Of a stretch of 16,151 nucleotides of DNA, positions 1-7,337 are shown piece by piece; the stretch's first letter is position 1, and each line of letters opens with the position of its first letter. Origin of the DNA: an uncultured Alphaproteobacteria bacterium (lineage in GTDB: Bacteria; Pseudomonadota; Alphaproteobacteria; Rhizobiales; Pleomorphomonadaceae). The position numbers and the translations under genes were made by a program. The DNA is taken from positions 1 to 16,151 of the forward strand of contig CALCDT010000280.1 in NCBI GenBank assembly GCA_937900425.1, in the 5' to 3' direction. The notes below the pieces were generated by a model, which saw only the letters and a program-made list of their open reading frames with translations, did not search any database and was not told where the DNA came from.

Positions 1-1086
1 ACGAGCGGGACGGCCGCCGCGACGGCCGAGACCGCAACCCCGCCCCCGTCCGAGGCCGCGCCCGCCGAACCGGCCGTTCCGGCGCCGATCCTCCCCGTGC
101 AGGCGCCCGAGCCGGTCGTCGAGGTGATCGCCCCGGAGGCGGCGGCGGTCGCCATGCCGGAGCCGGTGAGGAAGGCCGGCTGGTTCCAGCGGCTCAAGGA
201 GGGCCTGTCGCGGTCGTCCTCGGCGATCGGCGAGGGCATCTCCTCGATCTTCACCAAGCGCAAGCTCGACGATGAGACGCTGGAGGAACTCGAAAACGTC
301 CTGATCCAGGCCGACCTCGGCGTTTCCACCGCCACCGCCATCACCGAGGCGCTGGCCAAGGGGCGATACGGCAAGGACATCGCCCCGCAGGAGGTCAAGA
401 CGATCCTCGCCGCCGAAGTCGCGAAGGTGCTCGCCCCGGTGGCGGCGCCGCTCGCGATCGACGCGGGCAAGAAGCCCTTCGTCATCCTCGTCGTCGGCGT
501 CAACGGTTCGGGCAAGACCACGACCATCGGCAAGCTCGCCGCCAAGTTCCGCGCCGAGGGCAAGTCGGTGATGATGGCGGCGGGCGACACCTTCCGCGCC
601 GCCGCGATCGACCAGCTCAAGGTCTGGGGCGAGCGCACCGGCACGCCGGTGCTCGCCCGGGCGGTCGGCTCGGACGCCGCCGGCCTCGCCTTCGACGCGG
701 TCAAGGCGGCGCAGGAGGCCGGGACCGACGTCCTGCTCGTCGACACCGCCGGCCGGCTGCAGAACAAGGCCGAGCTGATGGCCGAGCTCGAGAAGGTGAT
801 CCGGGTGATCCGCAAGGTCGTGCCCGATGCGCCCCACGCCTCGCTGCTGGTGCTCGACGCCACCACGGGCCAGAACGCGCTCAGTCAGGTCGAGGTGTTC
901 GGCCGCACCGCCGGCGTCACCGGCCTCGTCATGACCAAGCTCGACGGCACGGCGCGCGGCGGTATCCTCGTCGCGATCGCGGCCCGGCACGGCATCCCGG
1001 TGCATTTCATCGGCATCGGCGAGGGCGTCGACGATCTCGAGCCGTTCAAAGCCGAGGACTTCGCCCGGGCGATCGCGGGACTCTGA
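1..1086 (+). CDS. ftsY: Signal recognition particle receptor FtsY (5' end outside window)
   Basis: FtsY is the SRP receptor GTPase that docks ribosome–SRP complexes at the inner membrane for co-translational insertion. The frame is open from base 1, so the true start lies upstream; the GTG at 97 is only the first possible start inside the window. The visible N-terminal part (codons 1 to about 55) is Ala/Pro/Glu-rich, as is usual for the variable acidic A region of alphaproteobacterial FtsY. The NG domain follows: P-loop GVNGSGKTT at 496–522, DTFRAAAIDQL around 586, DTAGR at 742–756, TKLDGTARGG from 934, and the closing GIGEGVDDLEPF. All G motifs are intact and the C-terminus is complete. It is followed 14 bp later by yciB, a gene order common in Rhizobiales. 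The identification is near certain; only the start is unknown. Confidence 0.97.
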   Translation, partial: TSGTAAATAETATPPPSEAAPAEPAVPAPILPVQAPEPVVEVIAPEAAAVAMPEPVRKAGWFQRLKEGLSRSSSAIGEGISSIFTKRKLDDETLEELENVLIQADLGVSTATAITEALAKGRYGKDIAPQEVKTILAAEVAKVLAPVAAPLAIDAGKKPFVILVVGVNGSGKTTTIGKLAAKFRAEGKSVMMAAGDTFRAAAIDQLKVWGERTGTPVLARAVGSDAAGLAFDAVKAAQEAGTDVLLVDTAGRLQNKAELMAELEKVIRVIRKVVPDAPHASLLVLDATTGQNALSQVEVFGRTAGVTGLVMTKLDGTARGGILVAIAARHGIPVHFIGIGEGVDDLEPFKAEDFARAIAGL

Positions 1087-1100
1087 GGACGGATGCATCG

Positions 1101-1754
1101 ATGAAACTCGAACGAGAGCCGAACGACCCCGCGCGCAAGCAGCAGAACCCGCTGGCCAAGCTCGCCCTCGAGCTCGGGCCGCTGGTGCTGTTCTTCTTCG
1201 TCAACTCGCGCGGCGAGATGCTGATCGAGCGGTTCCCCGTGCTCGGCGCCATCGGCAAGCCGATCTTTCTCGCAACCGCGGTGTTCATGGCGGCGATGGC
1301 GGTGTCGCTGGTGGTGTCGTGGACCATGACGCGCCGGCTGGCGATCATGCCGCTCGTCACCGGGGTCGTCGTCGCTGTATTCGGCACGCTGACGCTGATC
1401 CTGCAGGACGACACCTTCATCAAGATGAAGCCGACCATCGTCAACACGCTGTTCGGCGTCACCCTGCTGATCGGCCTCGGCTTCGGCAAGTCGCTGGTCG
1501 GCTACGTCTTCGACGATGCTTTCAAGCTCGACGACGCCGGCTGGAAGACGCTGACCTGGCGCTGGGCGCTGTTCTTCCTGCTGCTCGCCGTGCTCAACGA
1601 AGTGGTCTGGCGCACCCAGTCGACCGACTTCTGGGTCGCCTTCAAGGTCTGGGGCATCCTGCCGCTGACCCTCGTGTTCTCGGCGGCGCAGCTGCCGCTG
1701 CTGATGCGGCACGCCATCGGCGAGAGCGCGGAGACGCGCGGGGCCGGGGAGTGA
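1101..1754 (+). CDS. yciB: YciB/IspZ family inner-membrane septation protein
   Basis: A 217-residue polytopic membrane protein of the YciB (septation protein A, IspZ) family, which in enterobacteria is linked to cell-envelope synthesis and division; its molecular activity is not settled. After a hydrophilic N-terminus, hydrophobic segments lie at about residues 27–42, 52–75, 80–100, 116–136, 150–167 and 176–197. The family-typical LELGPLVLFFFVN motif is near residue 28, and NEVVWR and FWVAFKVWG are in the C-terminal half. The ATG at 1101 has a purine-rich GAGGACGG stretch just upstream, straddling the ftsY stop. It is slightly longer than enterobacterial YciB because of the charged N-terminal tail. 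It is probably cotranscribed with ftsY, and its stop overlaps the start of the DUF2585 gene. Confidence 0.93.
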   Translation: MKLEREPNDPARKQQNPLAKLALELGPLVLFFFVNSRGEMLIERFPVLGAIGKPIFLATAVFMAAMAVSLVVSWTMTRRLAIMPLVTGVVVAVFGTLTLILQDDTFIKMKPTIVNTLFGVTLLIGLGFGKSLVGYVFDDAFKLDDAGWKTLTWRWALFFLLLAVLNEVVWRTQSTDFWVAFKVWGILPLTLVFSAAQLPLLMRHAIGESAETRGAGE

Positions 1755-2350
1755 GCGCCGGCGGCCTCGGCGTCTCCTCCGCCCGTCGCGGCCGGTGGTT
1801 CTGGCCGCTGTCGATCCTCGCCGCCGTCGCCGCCACCGCGGCGATCCTGCTCGCCATGGGCCGCGAGCCGATCTGCACCTGCGGGTTCGTCAAGCTCTGG
1901 GAGGGCGACGTCGACGGGCCGGGCAATTCCCAGCATCTCACCGACTGGTACACCTTCTCCCACGTCATCCACGGCTTCCTGTTCTTCGCCGCCGCGGTCT
2001 GGCTCGCCCGCATCCTGCCGATGGGCTTTTCCGCCCGCCTGTTCCTCGCGACGCTGGTCGAGGCCGGCTGGGAGATCCTCGAAAACTCCCCGCTGATCAT
2101 CGACCGCTACCGCGAGGCGACCATCGCCCAGGGCTACACCGGCGACAGCGTGCTGAATTCGGTGGCCGACATCGTCGCGATGATCGCCGGCTTCCTGCTC
2201 GCCGCCCGCTTGCCGGTGTGGGTCACCATCCTGTCGGCGCTGGCGATGGAACTGGTGGTCGGCGCGCTGATCCGCGACAATCTCACGCTCAACGTCATCA
2301 TGCTGCTCTGGCCGGTCGAGGCGATCCGGACCTGGCAGGGCGGGGGGTGA
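1751..2350 (+). CDS. DUF2585 (UPF0314) membrane protein
   Basis: A 199-residue protein of the alphaproteobacterial DUF2585/UPF0314 family; its function is unknown. I place the start at GTG 1751, which forms a GTGA overlap with the yciB stop and is preceded by GGGGCCGGGGA as a ribosome site; the reading frame is open further upstream but that part is a shadow of yciB. There is an N-terminal membrane segment (about 17–36), then CTCG at 42–45, a hydrophilic stretch with H62, H71 and H74 (SHVIHG), a second hydrophobic segment, EAGWEILENS at 104–113, and two C-terminal hydrophobic segments. The conserved His, Trp and Glu residues beside membrane helices could suggest a small membrane enzyme, but this is inference. 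It is the last gene of the ftsY unit. Confidence 0.9.
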   Translation: MSAGGLGVSSARRGRWFWPLSILAAVAATAAILLAMGREPICTCGFVKLWEGDVDGPGNSQHLTDWYTFSHVIHGFLFFAAAVWLARILPMGFSARLFLATLVEAGWEILENSPLIIDRYREATIAQGYTGDSVLNSVADIVAMIAGFLLAARLPVWVTILSALAMELVVGALIRDNLTLNVIMLLWPVEAIRTWQGGG

Positions 2351-2378
2351 CGGCGCACCGTGTGCGGGCTGCCGCGGA

Positions 2379-2399
2379 GCGTGGCGATTTTCGCCACGC
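2379..2399 (+). terminator. Compact hairpin after the ftsY–yciB–DUF2585 unit
   Basis: A perfect 9-bp inverted repeat (GCGTGGCGA / TCGCCACGC) with a TTT loop lies 28 bp after the DUF2585 stop. It is the expected place for an intrinsic terminator, but the T tract after it is short (GGTTTCC), so termination may be weak or Rho-assisted. Confidence 0.5.
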
Positions 2400-2427
2400 G
2401 GTTTCCATGGTAACCTCGCGTGAGCGG

Positions 2428-2470
2428 TTTTCCTGCCAGTCTCAATTCGTGTATTCGTATTTTTAGTCAT
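2428..2470 (+). promoter_or_regulatory. AT-rich stretch ahead of the secretion operon (possible promoter)
   Basis: Between the hairpin at 2379–2399 and the ATG at 2490 there is a clear dip in GC content, including GTGTATTCGTATTTTTAG around 2449–2466. This is the only AT-rich stretch ahead of the exporter genes and probably holds their promoter, with TATTCG or TATTTT as a possible −10. No good −35 can be picked out, so the exact boxes are not assigned. Confidence 0.28.
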
Positions 2471-2489
2471 CGTCCCCGGCGGTATCTTC

Positions 2490-4289
2490 ATGTCCAGTTC
2501 TGCACCCGGTGCGGCCGTCCTGTCTCTCGGCAAGGTCGTCGCCGCCTTTCGCGGCGCCCTCGCCGGCACGGCGCTGATGAGCGGTCTCATCAACGTTCTC
2601 GCGCTCACCGGATCGTTCTTCATGTTGCAGGTCTACGACCGGGTGATCCCGAGCCGCAGCCTGCCGACGCTGACCGGGCTGGTGGTGATCGCCGCCTCGT
2701 TCTATGTCTTCATGGGCTTCCTGGAAGTCCTGCGCTCGCGCATCCTGCTGCACATCGGCCTTTCTCTCGACGAGAAGCTCGGCGGCAAGGTCTACGACGC
2801 GATGATGCGGCTGCCGCTGAAGACGCGGCAGAGCGGTGACGGCCTGCAGCCGCTGCGTGACCTCGATCAGGTCCGGGGCTTCCTGTCCGGTGGCGGTCCC
2901 AGCGCGCTGTTCGACATGCCGTGGATGCCGATCTACATCGGGATCTGCTTCATCTTCCATCCATGGATCGGCTACACCGCGCTCGCCGGCGCGCTGCTGC
3001 TGATCGCGCTCACCGTCGCCACCGAAATGCTGACGCGGGCGCCGACCCGGACGGCGACGCAACTCGCCAGCGGTCGCAATGCCCTCGCCGAGGCGACGCG
3101 CCGCAACGCCGAGGTGCTGCAGGCGATGGGCTTCGGCCATCAGATCGCCCGGCGCTGGGGTGTGATCAACGACGAGTTCCTCGGGGCGCAGACCCGGGTG
3201 AGCAGCGTCGGCGGCCTGCTCGGCAGCACCTCGAAGATCGCCCGCATGATGCTGCAGTCGGCGGTGCTGGCGATCGGTGCCTGGCTGGTGGTCCGCGAAG
3301 AGGCGACCGCCGGCATCATGATCGCCGCCTCGATCGTCGTCGGGCGGGCGCTGGCGCCGATCGAACTCGCCATCGGCAACTGGCGCGGCTTCGTCGGCGC
3401 CCGTCAGAGCTGGAAGCGGCTGCGCGACCTGCTCGCCGCGCTGTCCGACGGCGGCGAGCGAACCATGCTGCCGGCCCCGGTCGAGCGGATGTCGGTGGAA
3501 AATCTCGCGATGGTGCCGCCCGGCGACCGTCGGGTGGTGGTGCAGGACGTGACCTTCGAACTGCGCAAGGGCTCCGGCCTCGGCGTCATCGGCCCGAGCG
3601 CCAGCGGCAAGTCCTCGCTCGCCCGCGCCCTCGTCGGCGTCTGGGCGCCGGCCCGCGGCGCGGTGCGGCTCGACGGGGCCGCACTCGACCAGTGGGACGT
3701 CGACGAACTCGGCCGCCACGTCGGTTACCTGCCGCAGAGCGTCGAGCTGTTCGACGGCACGGTGGCGGAGAACATCGCCCGCTTCGACCCGGAAGCGAAA
3801 TCGGACGACATCGTGCGCGCCGCCAAGATCGCCGGCGTCCACGAGTTGATCATTCGCCTGCCCGACGGCTACGAGACGCGGATGGGGGAGGGCGGCTCGG
3901 CGCTCTCCGCCGGCCAGCGCCAGCGGGTCGCCCTCGCCCGGGCGCTCTACGGCGACCCTTTTCTCGTGGTGCTCGACGAGCCGAACTCCAACCTCGATTC
4001 GGAGGGCGAGGCGGCGCTGACGCGGGCGATCGGCGCGGTGCGGGCGAGGGGCGGCATCGTCGTCGTCGTCGCCCACCGGCCGAGCGCACTCGAGGCGGTC
4101 GACCAGGTGCTGGTGATGGCGGGCGGCAAGATGCAGACGATCGGCCCGCGCGACGAGGTGCTGCGCAAGGTTCTGGCCCGCCCGCAGCCGGCGCAGCCCG
4201 CCGCCGCGACGGCGACGTCCGGCGGGGTCCAGGGCGCTGCCGGGCCTGCGCTGAAAGTGGTCAGTTCGATCGAGGGAGACGGTCAATGA
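2490..4289 (+). CDS. Type I secretion ABC transporter, PrtD-type permease/ATPase
   Basis: A 599-residue half-transporter with an N-terminal six-helix membrane domain (about 20–320) and a C-terminal ATPase, as in the PrtD/AprD family that exports proteins with C-terminal secretion signals. Family hallmarks are FFMLQVYDRVIPSRS near residue 45 and FDMPWMPIY near 146. The ATPase has Walker A GPSASGKSS (368–376), the ABC signature LSAGQRQR (472–479), Walker B with D496/E497 and the switch His529, all intact, so it should be an active pump. It has no N-terminal C39 peptidase domain, so substrates would keep their signals. Its stop forms an ATGA overlap with the adaptor gene. The last ~45 residues are Ala/Pro-rich and likely variable. 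No substrate or outer-membrane gene is nearby, so the cargo is unknown. Confidence 0.93.
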   Translation: MSSSAPGAAVLSLGKVVAAFRGALAGTALMSGLINVLALTGSFFMLQVYDRVIPSRSLPTLTGLVVIAASFYVFMGFLEVLRSRILLHIGLSLDEKLGGKVYDAMMRLPLKTRQSGDGLQPLRDLDQVRGFLSGGGPSALFDMPWMPIYIGICFIFHPWIGYTALAGALLLIALTVATEMLTRAPTRTATQLASGRNALAEATRRNAEVLQAMGFGHQIARRWGVINDEFLGAQTRVSSVGGLLGSTSKIARMMLQSAVLAIGAWLVVREEATAGIMIAASIVVGRALAPIELAIGNWRGFVGARQSWKRLRDLLAALSDGGERTMLPAPVERMSVENLAMVPPGDRRVVVQDVTFELRKGSGLGVIGPSASGKSSLARALVGVWAPARGAVRLDGAALDQWDVDELGRHVGYLPQSVELFDGTVAENIARFDPEAKSDDIVRAAKIAGVHELIIRLPDGYETRMGEGGSALSAGQRQRVALARALYGDPFLVVLDEPNSNLDSEGEAALTRAIGAVRARGGIVVVVAHRPSALEAVDQVLVMAGGKMQTIGPRDEVLRKVLARPQPAQPAAATATSGGVQGAAGPALKVVSSIEGDGQ

Positions 4290-5620
4290 GCACGGGGAGC
4301 GACGGCGCGGACGAAAAGCCGGTGCGGGTGCCGGCCGACAAGGCGGTGCGGCGCCACCTGTTGTTCGGCCTGTTCCTCACCATCGGCATCGGCGGCGGCA
4401 TCGGCGCCATGGCCGCGACGACCGAACTCTCCGGTGCGGTGATCGCCCACGGCGCCTTCGTCGTCGACAGCTACGTCAAGAAGGTCCAGCACCCGGCCGG
4501 CGGCATCGTCGGCACCCTCAACGTGCGCGACGGCCAGGCGGTGAAGGCCGGCGACGTGCTGCTGCGTCTCGACGACACCCAGACCCGCGCCCGCCTCGGC
4601 ATCGTCACCAAGCGGCTCGACGAACTCGCCGCCCGGCGCGCCCGGCTTTCGGCGGAACGCGACGGGTTCGCCGCCATCGAGTTCCCCGAGGCGCTGCTCG
4701 CCCGGCGCACCGATCCGGTGATCGACGATCTGATCGTCAGCGAGACCCGGTTCTTCGAACTGCGCCGCACCGCCCGCGAGGGCCAGAAGGCCCAGCTCGC
4801 CGAGCGGATCGGCCAGCTGGAGAAGGAGTTGCGGGGCCTCGTCGTCCAGGAGAGCGCCAAGAAAGAGGAAATCCGCCTGATCGGCGACGAACTCGGCAGC
4901 CTGCGCGGCCTTTGGGAGAAGAAGCTGGTTTCGCTCCAGCGCATCACCGCCTCCGAGCGCGACGCCGCCCGCCTCACCGGCGAGCAGGGCCAGCTGGTGG
5001 CGGCGCAGGCCCAGGTGGAGGGGCGGATCTCGGAGACGCGGCTGCAGATCATCCAGATCGACCAGGACATGCGCACCGAGGTCGCCGGCCAGCTGCGCGA
5101 GATCGAGGCGCAGACCGGCGAATACACCGAACGGCGCATCGCCGCCGAGGACGACCTCGCCAAGATCGACGTCCGCGCCCCGCAGGACGGCGTCGTCCAC
5201 CAGCTCGCCGTCCACACCATCGGTGGCGTGATCCAGGCCGGCGAGCCGCTGATGCTCGTGGTGCCGGTGTCGGACGACCTGCGGCTCGAGGCCAAGGTCT
5301 CGCCGGTCGACATCGACGAAATCGGCGTCGGCCAGCGTGTGGTGATCCGCATGTCGGCCTTCAACCAGCGCGTCACTCCGGAACTCGACGGGGTGATCGA
5401 GGAAGTGTCGCCGGACCTCACCGTCGACCAGAAAACCGGAGCCGCCTACTACACCGTCCGCATCGACATCCCGCAGGACCAGTTCGACCGGCTCGGCGAC
5501 CTCGCCGTCCTACCCGGCATGCCGGCCGAGGCCTTCATCCAGACCGAGAGCCGCAGCATTCTGTCCTATCTCGTCAAGCCGCTGAGCGACCAGATCGAGC
5601 GGGCGTTCCGGGAGAGCTGA
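4286..5620 (+). CDS. HlyD-family type I secretion periplasmic adaptor
   Basis: A 444-residue membrane-fusion protein of the HlyD/PrtE type, which links the inner-membrane ABC pump to an outer-membrane TolC-like channel. The start at ATG 4286 is set by the ATGA overlap with the ABC gene and by GAGGGAGAC upstream. It has a short cytosolic tail and one membrane segment at about 25–44. The first biotinyl/lipoyl-like half is around 64–97 (QHPAGGIVG…VRDGQAVKAGD), followed by a long charged coiled-coil region at about 98–285, then the second lipoyl-like half (VRAPQDGVV…GGVIQAGEPL) and a C-terminal beta-barrel part ending in LPGMPAEAFIQT…LSYLVKPLSDQIERAFRES, the classical end of type I adaptors. The frame stays open far upstream inside the ABC gene, but that is a shadow frame. 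Confidence 0.93.
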   Translation: MSTGSDGADEKPVRVPADKAVRRHLLFGLFLTIGIGGGIGAMAATTELSGAVIAHGAFVVDSYVKKVQHPAGGIVGTLNVRDGQAVKAGDVLLRLDDTQTRARLGIVTKRLDELAARRARLSAERDGFAAIEFPEALLARRTDPVIDDLIVSETRFFELRRTAREGQKAQLAERIGQLEKELRGLVVQESAKKEEIRLIGDELGSLRGLWEKKLVSLQRITASERDAARLTGEQGQLVAAQAQVEGRISETRLQIIQIDQDMRTEVAGQLREIEAQTGEYTERRIAAEDDLAKIDVRAPQDGVVHQLAVHTIGGVIQAGEPLMLVVPVSDDLRLEAKVSPVDIDEIGVGQRVVIRMSAFNQRVTPELDGVIEEVSPDLTVDQKTGAAYYTVRIDIPQDQFDRLGDLAVLPGMPAEAFIQTESRSILSYLVKPLSDQIERAFRES

Positions 5621-5709
5621 GGCCGTGTGTACTCCGCTCGGGGAGAGCCGAGGTCCGGATGGCCACCGCGCTCCGCCGACCCTGCGTCGGCTGGCCGAGG
5701 GATGCGGGA

Positions 5710-5725
5710 ACCGCCCCCGGGCGGT
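5710..5725. terminator. Short GC hairpin between convergent genes
   Basis: CCGCCC and GGGCGG, with one extra flanking A–T pair, form a small perfect stem in the 104-bp convergent space between the adaptor gene and the minus-strand response regulator, touching the stop of the latter. It could help end both transcripts, but the two-base loop is tight and there is no T tract, so this is tentative. Confidence 0.3.
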
Positions 5726-6456
5726 CAGGTGAGCCGGCGGAGCGCTGTGGCGGCGAGGCGGTAGCCGTGGCCGCGGACGGTCTCGATCACGGTCTGGCTC
5801 TCGGCGTCCTCGCCGAGGCGAGCGCGCAGGCGGGCGATGCGCCGGTCGATCGACCGATCGGCGGCGTCCTCGTCCGAGGCCGGGGCGAGCAGCAGCAGCC
5901 GGTCGCGGTCGAGAACGATGCCGGGATTGTCGAGAAAGGCCTTGAGCAAGGCAAATTCGCCGGGCCCCAGCGCGGTTTCACCCCCGTCGGCGTCCACGAG
6001 CGTCTGGGCGTCGAGATCGACGCCGACCTCGCCGACGAGCAGCATCCGGCCGCTCGTGGCGCGAAGGCCGCGCCGCCGGGCGATGGCCCGCAGCCGGGCG
6101 AGCAATTCGCGGAAGGACACCGGCTTCTCGACGAAGTCCTCCGCTCCGAGCTCGAGGCCGAGCACGCGGTCGACGGGCGTCGCGATCCCGGTCAGAAAGA
6201 CGAGGGCCGGCTGGGGATCGATCGCGGCATCCTCGCGCAGGCGGGCGGCGAGTTGCATGCCGTCCTCGCGGCCGAGCGCGAGGTCGAGCAGGACGATGTC
6301 CGGGCGGCTCGCGAGGAGGGCGGTGAAGAAGTCGGCGCCAGAGGTGGCGATGGCGACGTCGAAGCCGCGGCGCTCGAAGTAGGTCGCGGCGGCGTCGGCG
6401 AAATCGATCTCGTCGTCGACGACGAGCAGGCGCGGGCGCTGCGGTGAGGGAGCCAC
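5725..6456 (-). CDS. OmpR-type response regulator (RR1)
   Basis: A 243-residue two-domain transcription regulator. The receiver domain (about 8–122) has the acidic pair D14/D15, phospho-acceptor D58 in VLLDLALG, T89 and K111 in EKP, so phosphorylation should be possible. The C-terminal winged helix (about 145–240) has the OmpR/PhoB pattern ending in DRSIDRRIARLR and VRGHGYRL. The start is GTG at 6456; GGAGG lies about 12 nt upstream on the minus strand. It is divergent from RR2, and the two receivers share near-parallel wording (TG..xP.DRV.GLE.GA.D.V.KP), suggesting related regulators served by the neighbouring kinase. Target genes are unknown; the adjacent spacer and the convergent exporter genes are candidates by proximity only. 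Confidence 0.92.
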   Translation of the reverse strand: MAPSPQRPRLLVVDDEIDFADAAATYFERRGFDVAIATSGADFFTALLASRPDIVLLDLALGREDGMQLAARLREDAAIDPQPALVFLTGIATPVDRVLGLELGAEDFVEKPVSFRELLARLRAIARRRGLRATSGRMLLVGEVGVDLDAQTLVDADGGETALGPGEFALLKAFLDNPGIVLDRDRLLLLAPASDEDAADRSIDRRIARLRARLGEDAESQTVIETVRGHGYRLAATALRRLT

Positions 6457-6515
6457 GGTGCGGCCGGACCTCCGGGGACGGGGTGCGAGATCGTTGCGAC
6501 GCCGATGTCGCAGGT

Positions 6516-6562
6516 GTATCCAATTCGTCGATATCGATGGGTATTGTCAATTATTTCTCAAG
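6516..6562. promoter_or_regulatory. AT-rich divergent control region with TCGATATCGA palindrome
   Basis: The 128-bp space between the two divergent response-regulator genes contains the most AT-rich stretch of the area. It includes the perfect palindrome TCGATATCGA at 6528–6537 and, on the minus strand, TTGACA at 6550–6545, which is a consensus −35 hexamer, although no convincing −10 follows at the right spacing. CCAATT and TCAATT copies flank the palindrome about 27 bp apart. The region very probably contains both promoters and an operator for one or both regulators; the exact boxes are not assigned. Confidence 0.45.
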
Positions 6563-6584
6563 GCGGGACAGGGCGGTCGGGGCG

Positions 6585-7337
6585 ATGAATTCCCAGGTCA
6601 TCGTTGTGGTGGAGGACGAGGCCGATCTTCGGGAGGCTGTCGTCGATTACCTGTTCGCCAAGGGCTACGAGGCGATCGGGGCGAGCGACGGCAACGGCCT
6701 CAGGGGCCTCGTCGCCGAGCGCGACGTCGATCTCGTCCTGCTCGATCTCGCCCTTCCCGGCGAGGACGGGCTGTCGCTCTGCCGCTGGCTGCGGCGCGAG
6801 ATCGGCTGCGGGGTGATCATGGCCACCGGGTCGGCCCAGCCGATCGACCGTGTCGTCGGACTCGAGGTCGGTGCCGACGACTATGTCGTCAAGCCCTACG
6901 ATCTGCGCGAACTGCTGGCGAGGGTCCGCAGCGTGCTGAGGCGCGTCGCCCGGCCGGAACCGGCGGAGGGGCCGCCCGTTCCGGCTTCGCCGGCCATTCC
7001 GGCGCCGCCTGCCCCCCGTCCCGGTGCCCCGCCGCTCGCCTTCGGCAGCTTCCTCGTCATGGCCGAGGGACGGCAACTCGTCGACGCCGAGGGGCGCGAC
7101 GTCGCCCTGACCGGCGCGGAATTCGACCTCGTGCGAATCTTCGCCGAACGTCCCGGCCGGCTGCTGACTCGGGGCACCATCGCCCGGATCGCCGACGGGC
7201 GCGACCTCGACCCGGCCGACCGCTCGATCGACATCCGCATCGCCCGCCTGCGCAAGAAGCTCGAAGCGGCGGGCGGGGGAACCTTGATCCGGACGGTGCG
7301 CGGAGAGGGCTATCGCTATGATCCGTCTGGGAGCTGA
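6585..7337 (+). CDS. OmpR-type response regulator (RR2)
   Basis: A 250-residue regulator with receiver and winged-helix domains. I choose ATG 6585, which puts the receiver's first strand (QVIVVVEDEA) right at the N-terminus; the frame is open upstream with an ATG at 6537, but that would add an unlikely tail covering the promoter island. The receiver has E10/D11/E12, D54 in LLDLALPG, T81 and K103 in VKPYDLRELLARVR. A Pro/Ala-rich linker at about 127–150 is longer than usual for the family. The winged helix ends in DRSIDIRIARLRKKL and TVRGEGYRY. The last 20 bp overlap the kinase start, so the pair is translationally coupled, and this is most likely the kinase's main DNA-binding partner. Confidence 0.92.
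   Translation: MNSQVIVVVEDEADLREAVVDYLFAKGYEAIGASDGNGLRGLVAERDVDLVLLDLALPGEDGLSLCRWLRREIGCGVIMATGSAQPIDRVVGLEVGADDYVVKPYDLRELLARVRSVLRRVARPEPAEGPPVPASPAIPAPPAPRPGAPPLAFGSFLVMAEGRQLVDAEGRDVALTGAEFDLVRIFAERPGRLLTRGTIARIADGRDLDPADRSIDIRIARLRKKLEAAGGGTLIRTVRGEGYRYDPSGS

Noticed and set aside
2921..4285. Long upstream extension of the HlyD adaptor frame
   Set aside because: It runs inside the ABC transporter gene in another frame and reads as Arg-rich noise; the adaptor begins at 4286 by the ATGA overlap.
2463..4286. A 607-codon minus-strand frame opposite the ABC transporter
   Set aside because: It is a mirror of the codon pattern of the ABC gene, rich in Arg, Asp and His, without recognisable motifs.
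4283..5421. Minus-strand frames opposite the adaptor gene
   Set aside because: They are shadows of a strongly supported gene; one resembles a coherent Leu/Ala/Glu protein only because it mirrors the coiled-coil codons.
6444..6584. N-terminal extension of RR2 beginning at 6444 or 6537
   Set aside because: It would cover the divergent promoter and overlap RR1's start, and it adds a non-domain tail ahead of the canonical receiver strand.
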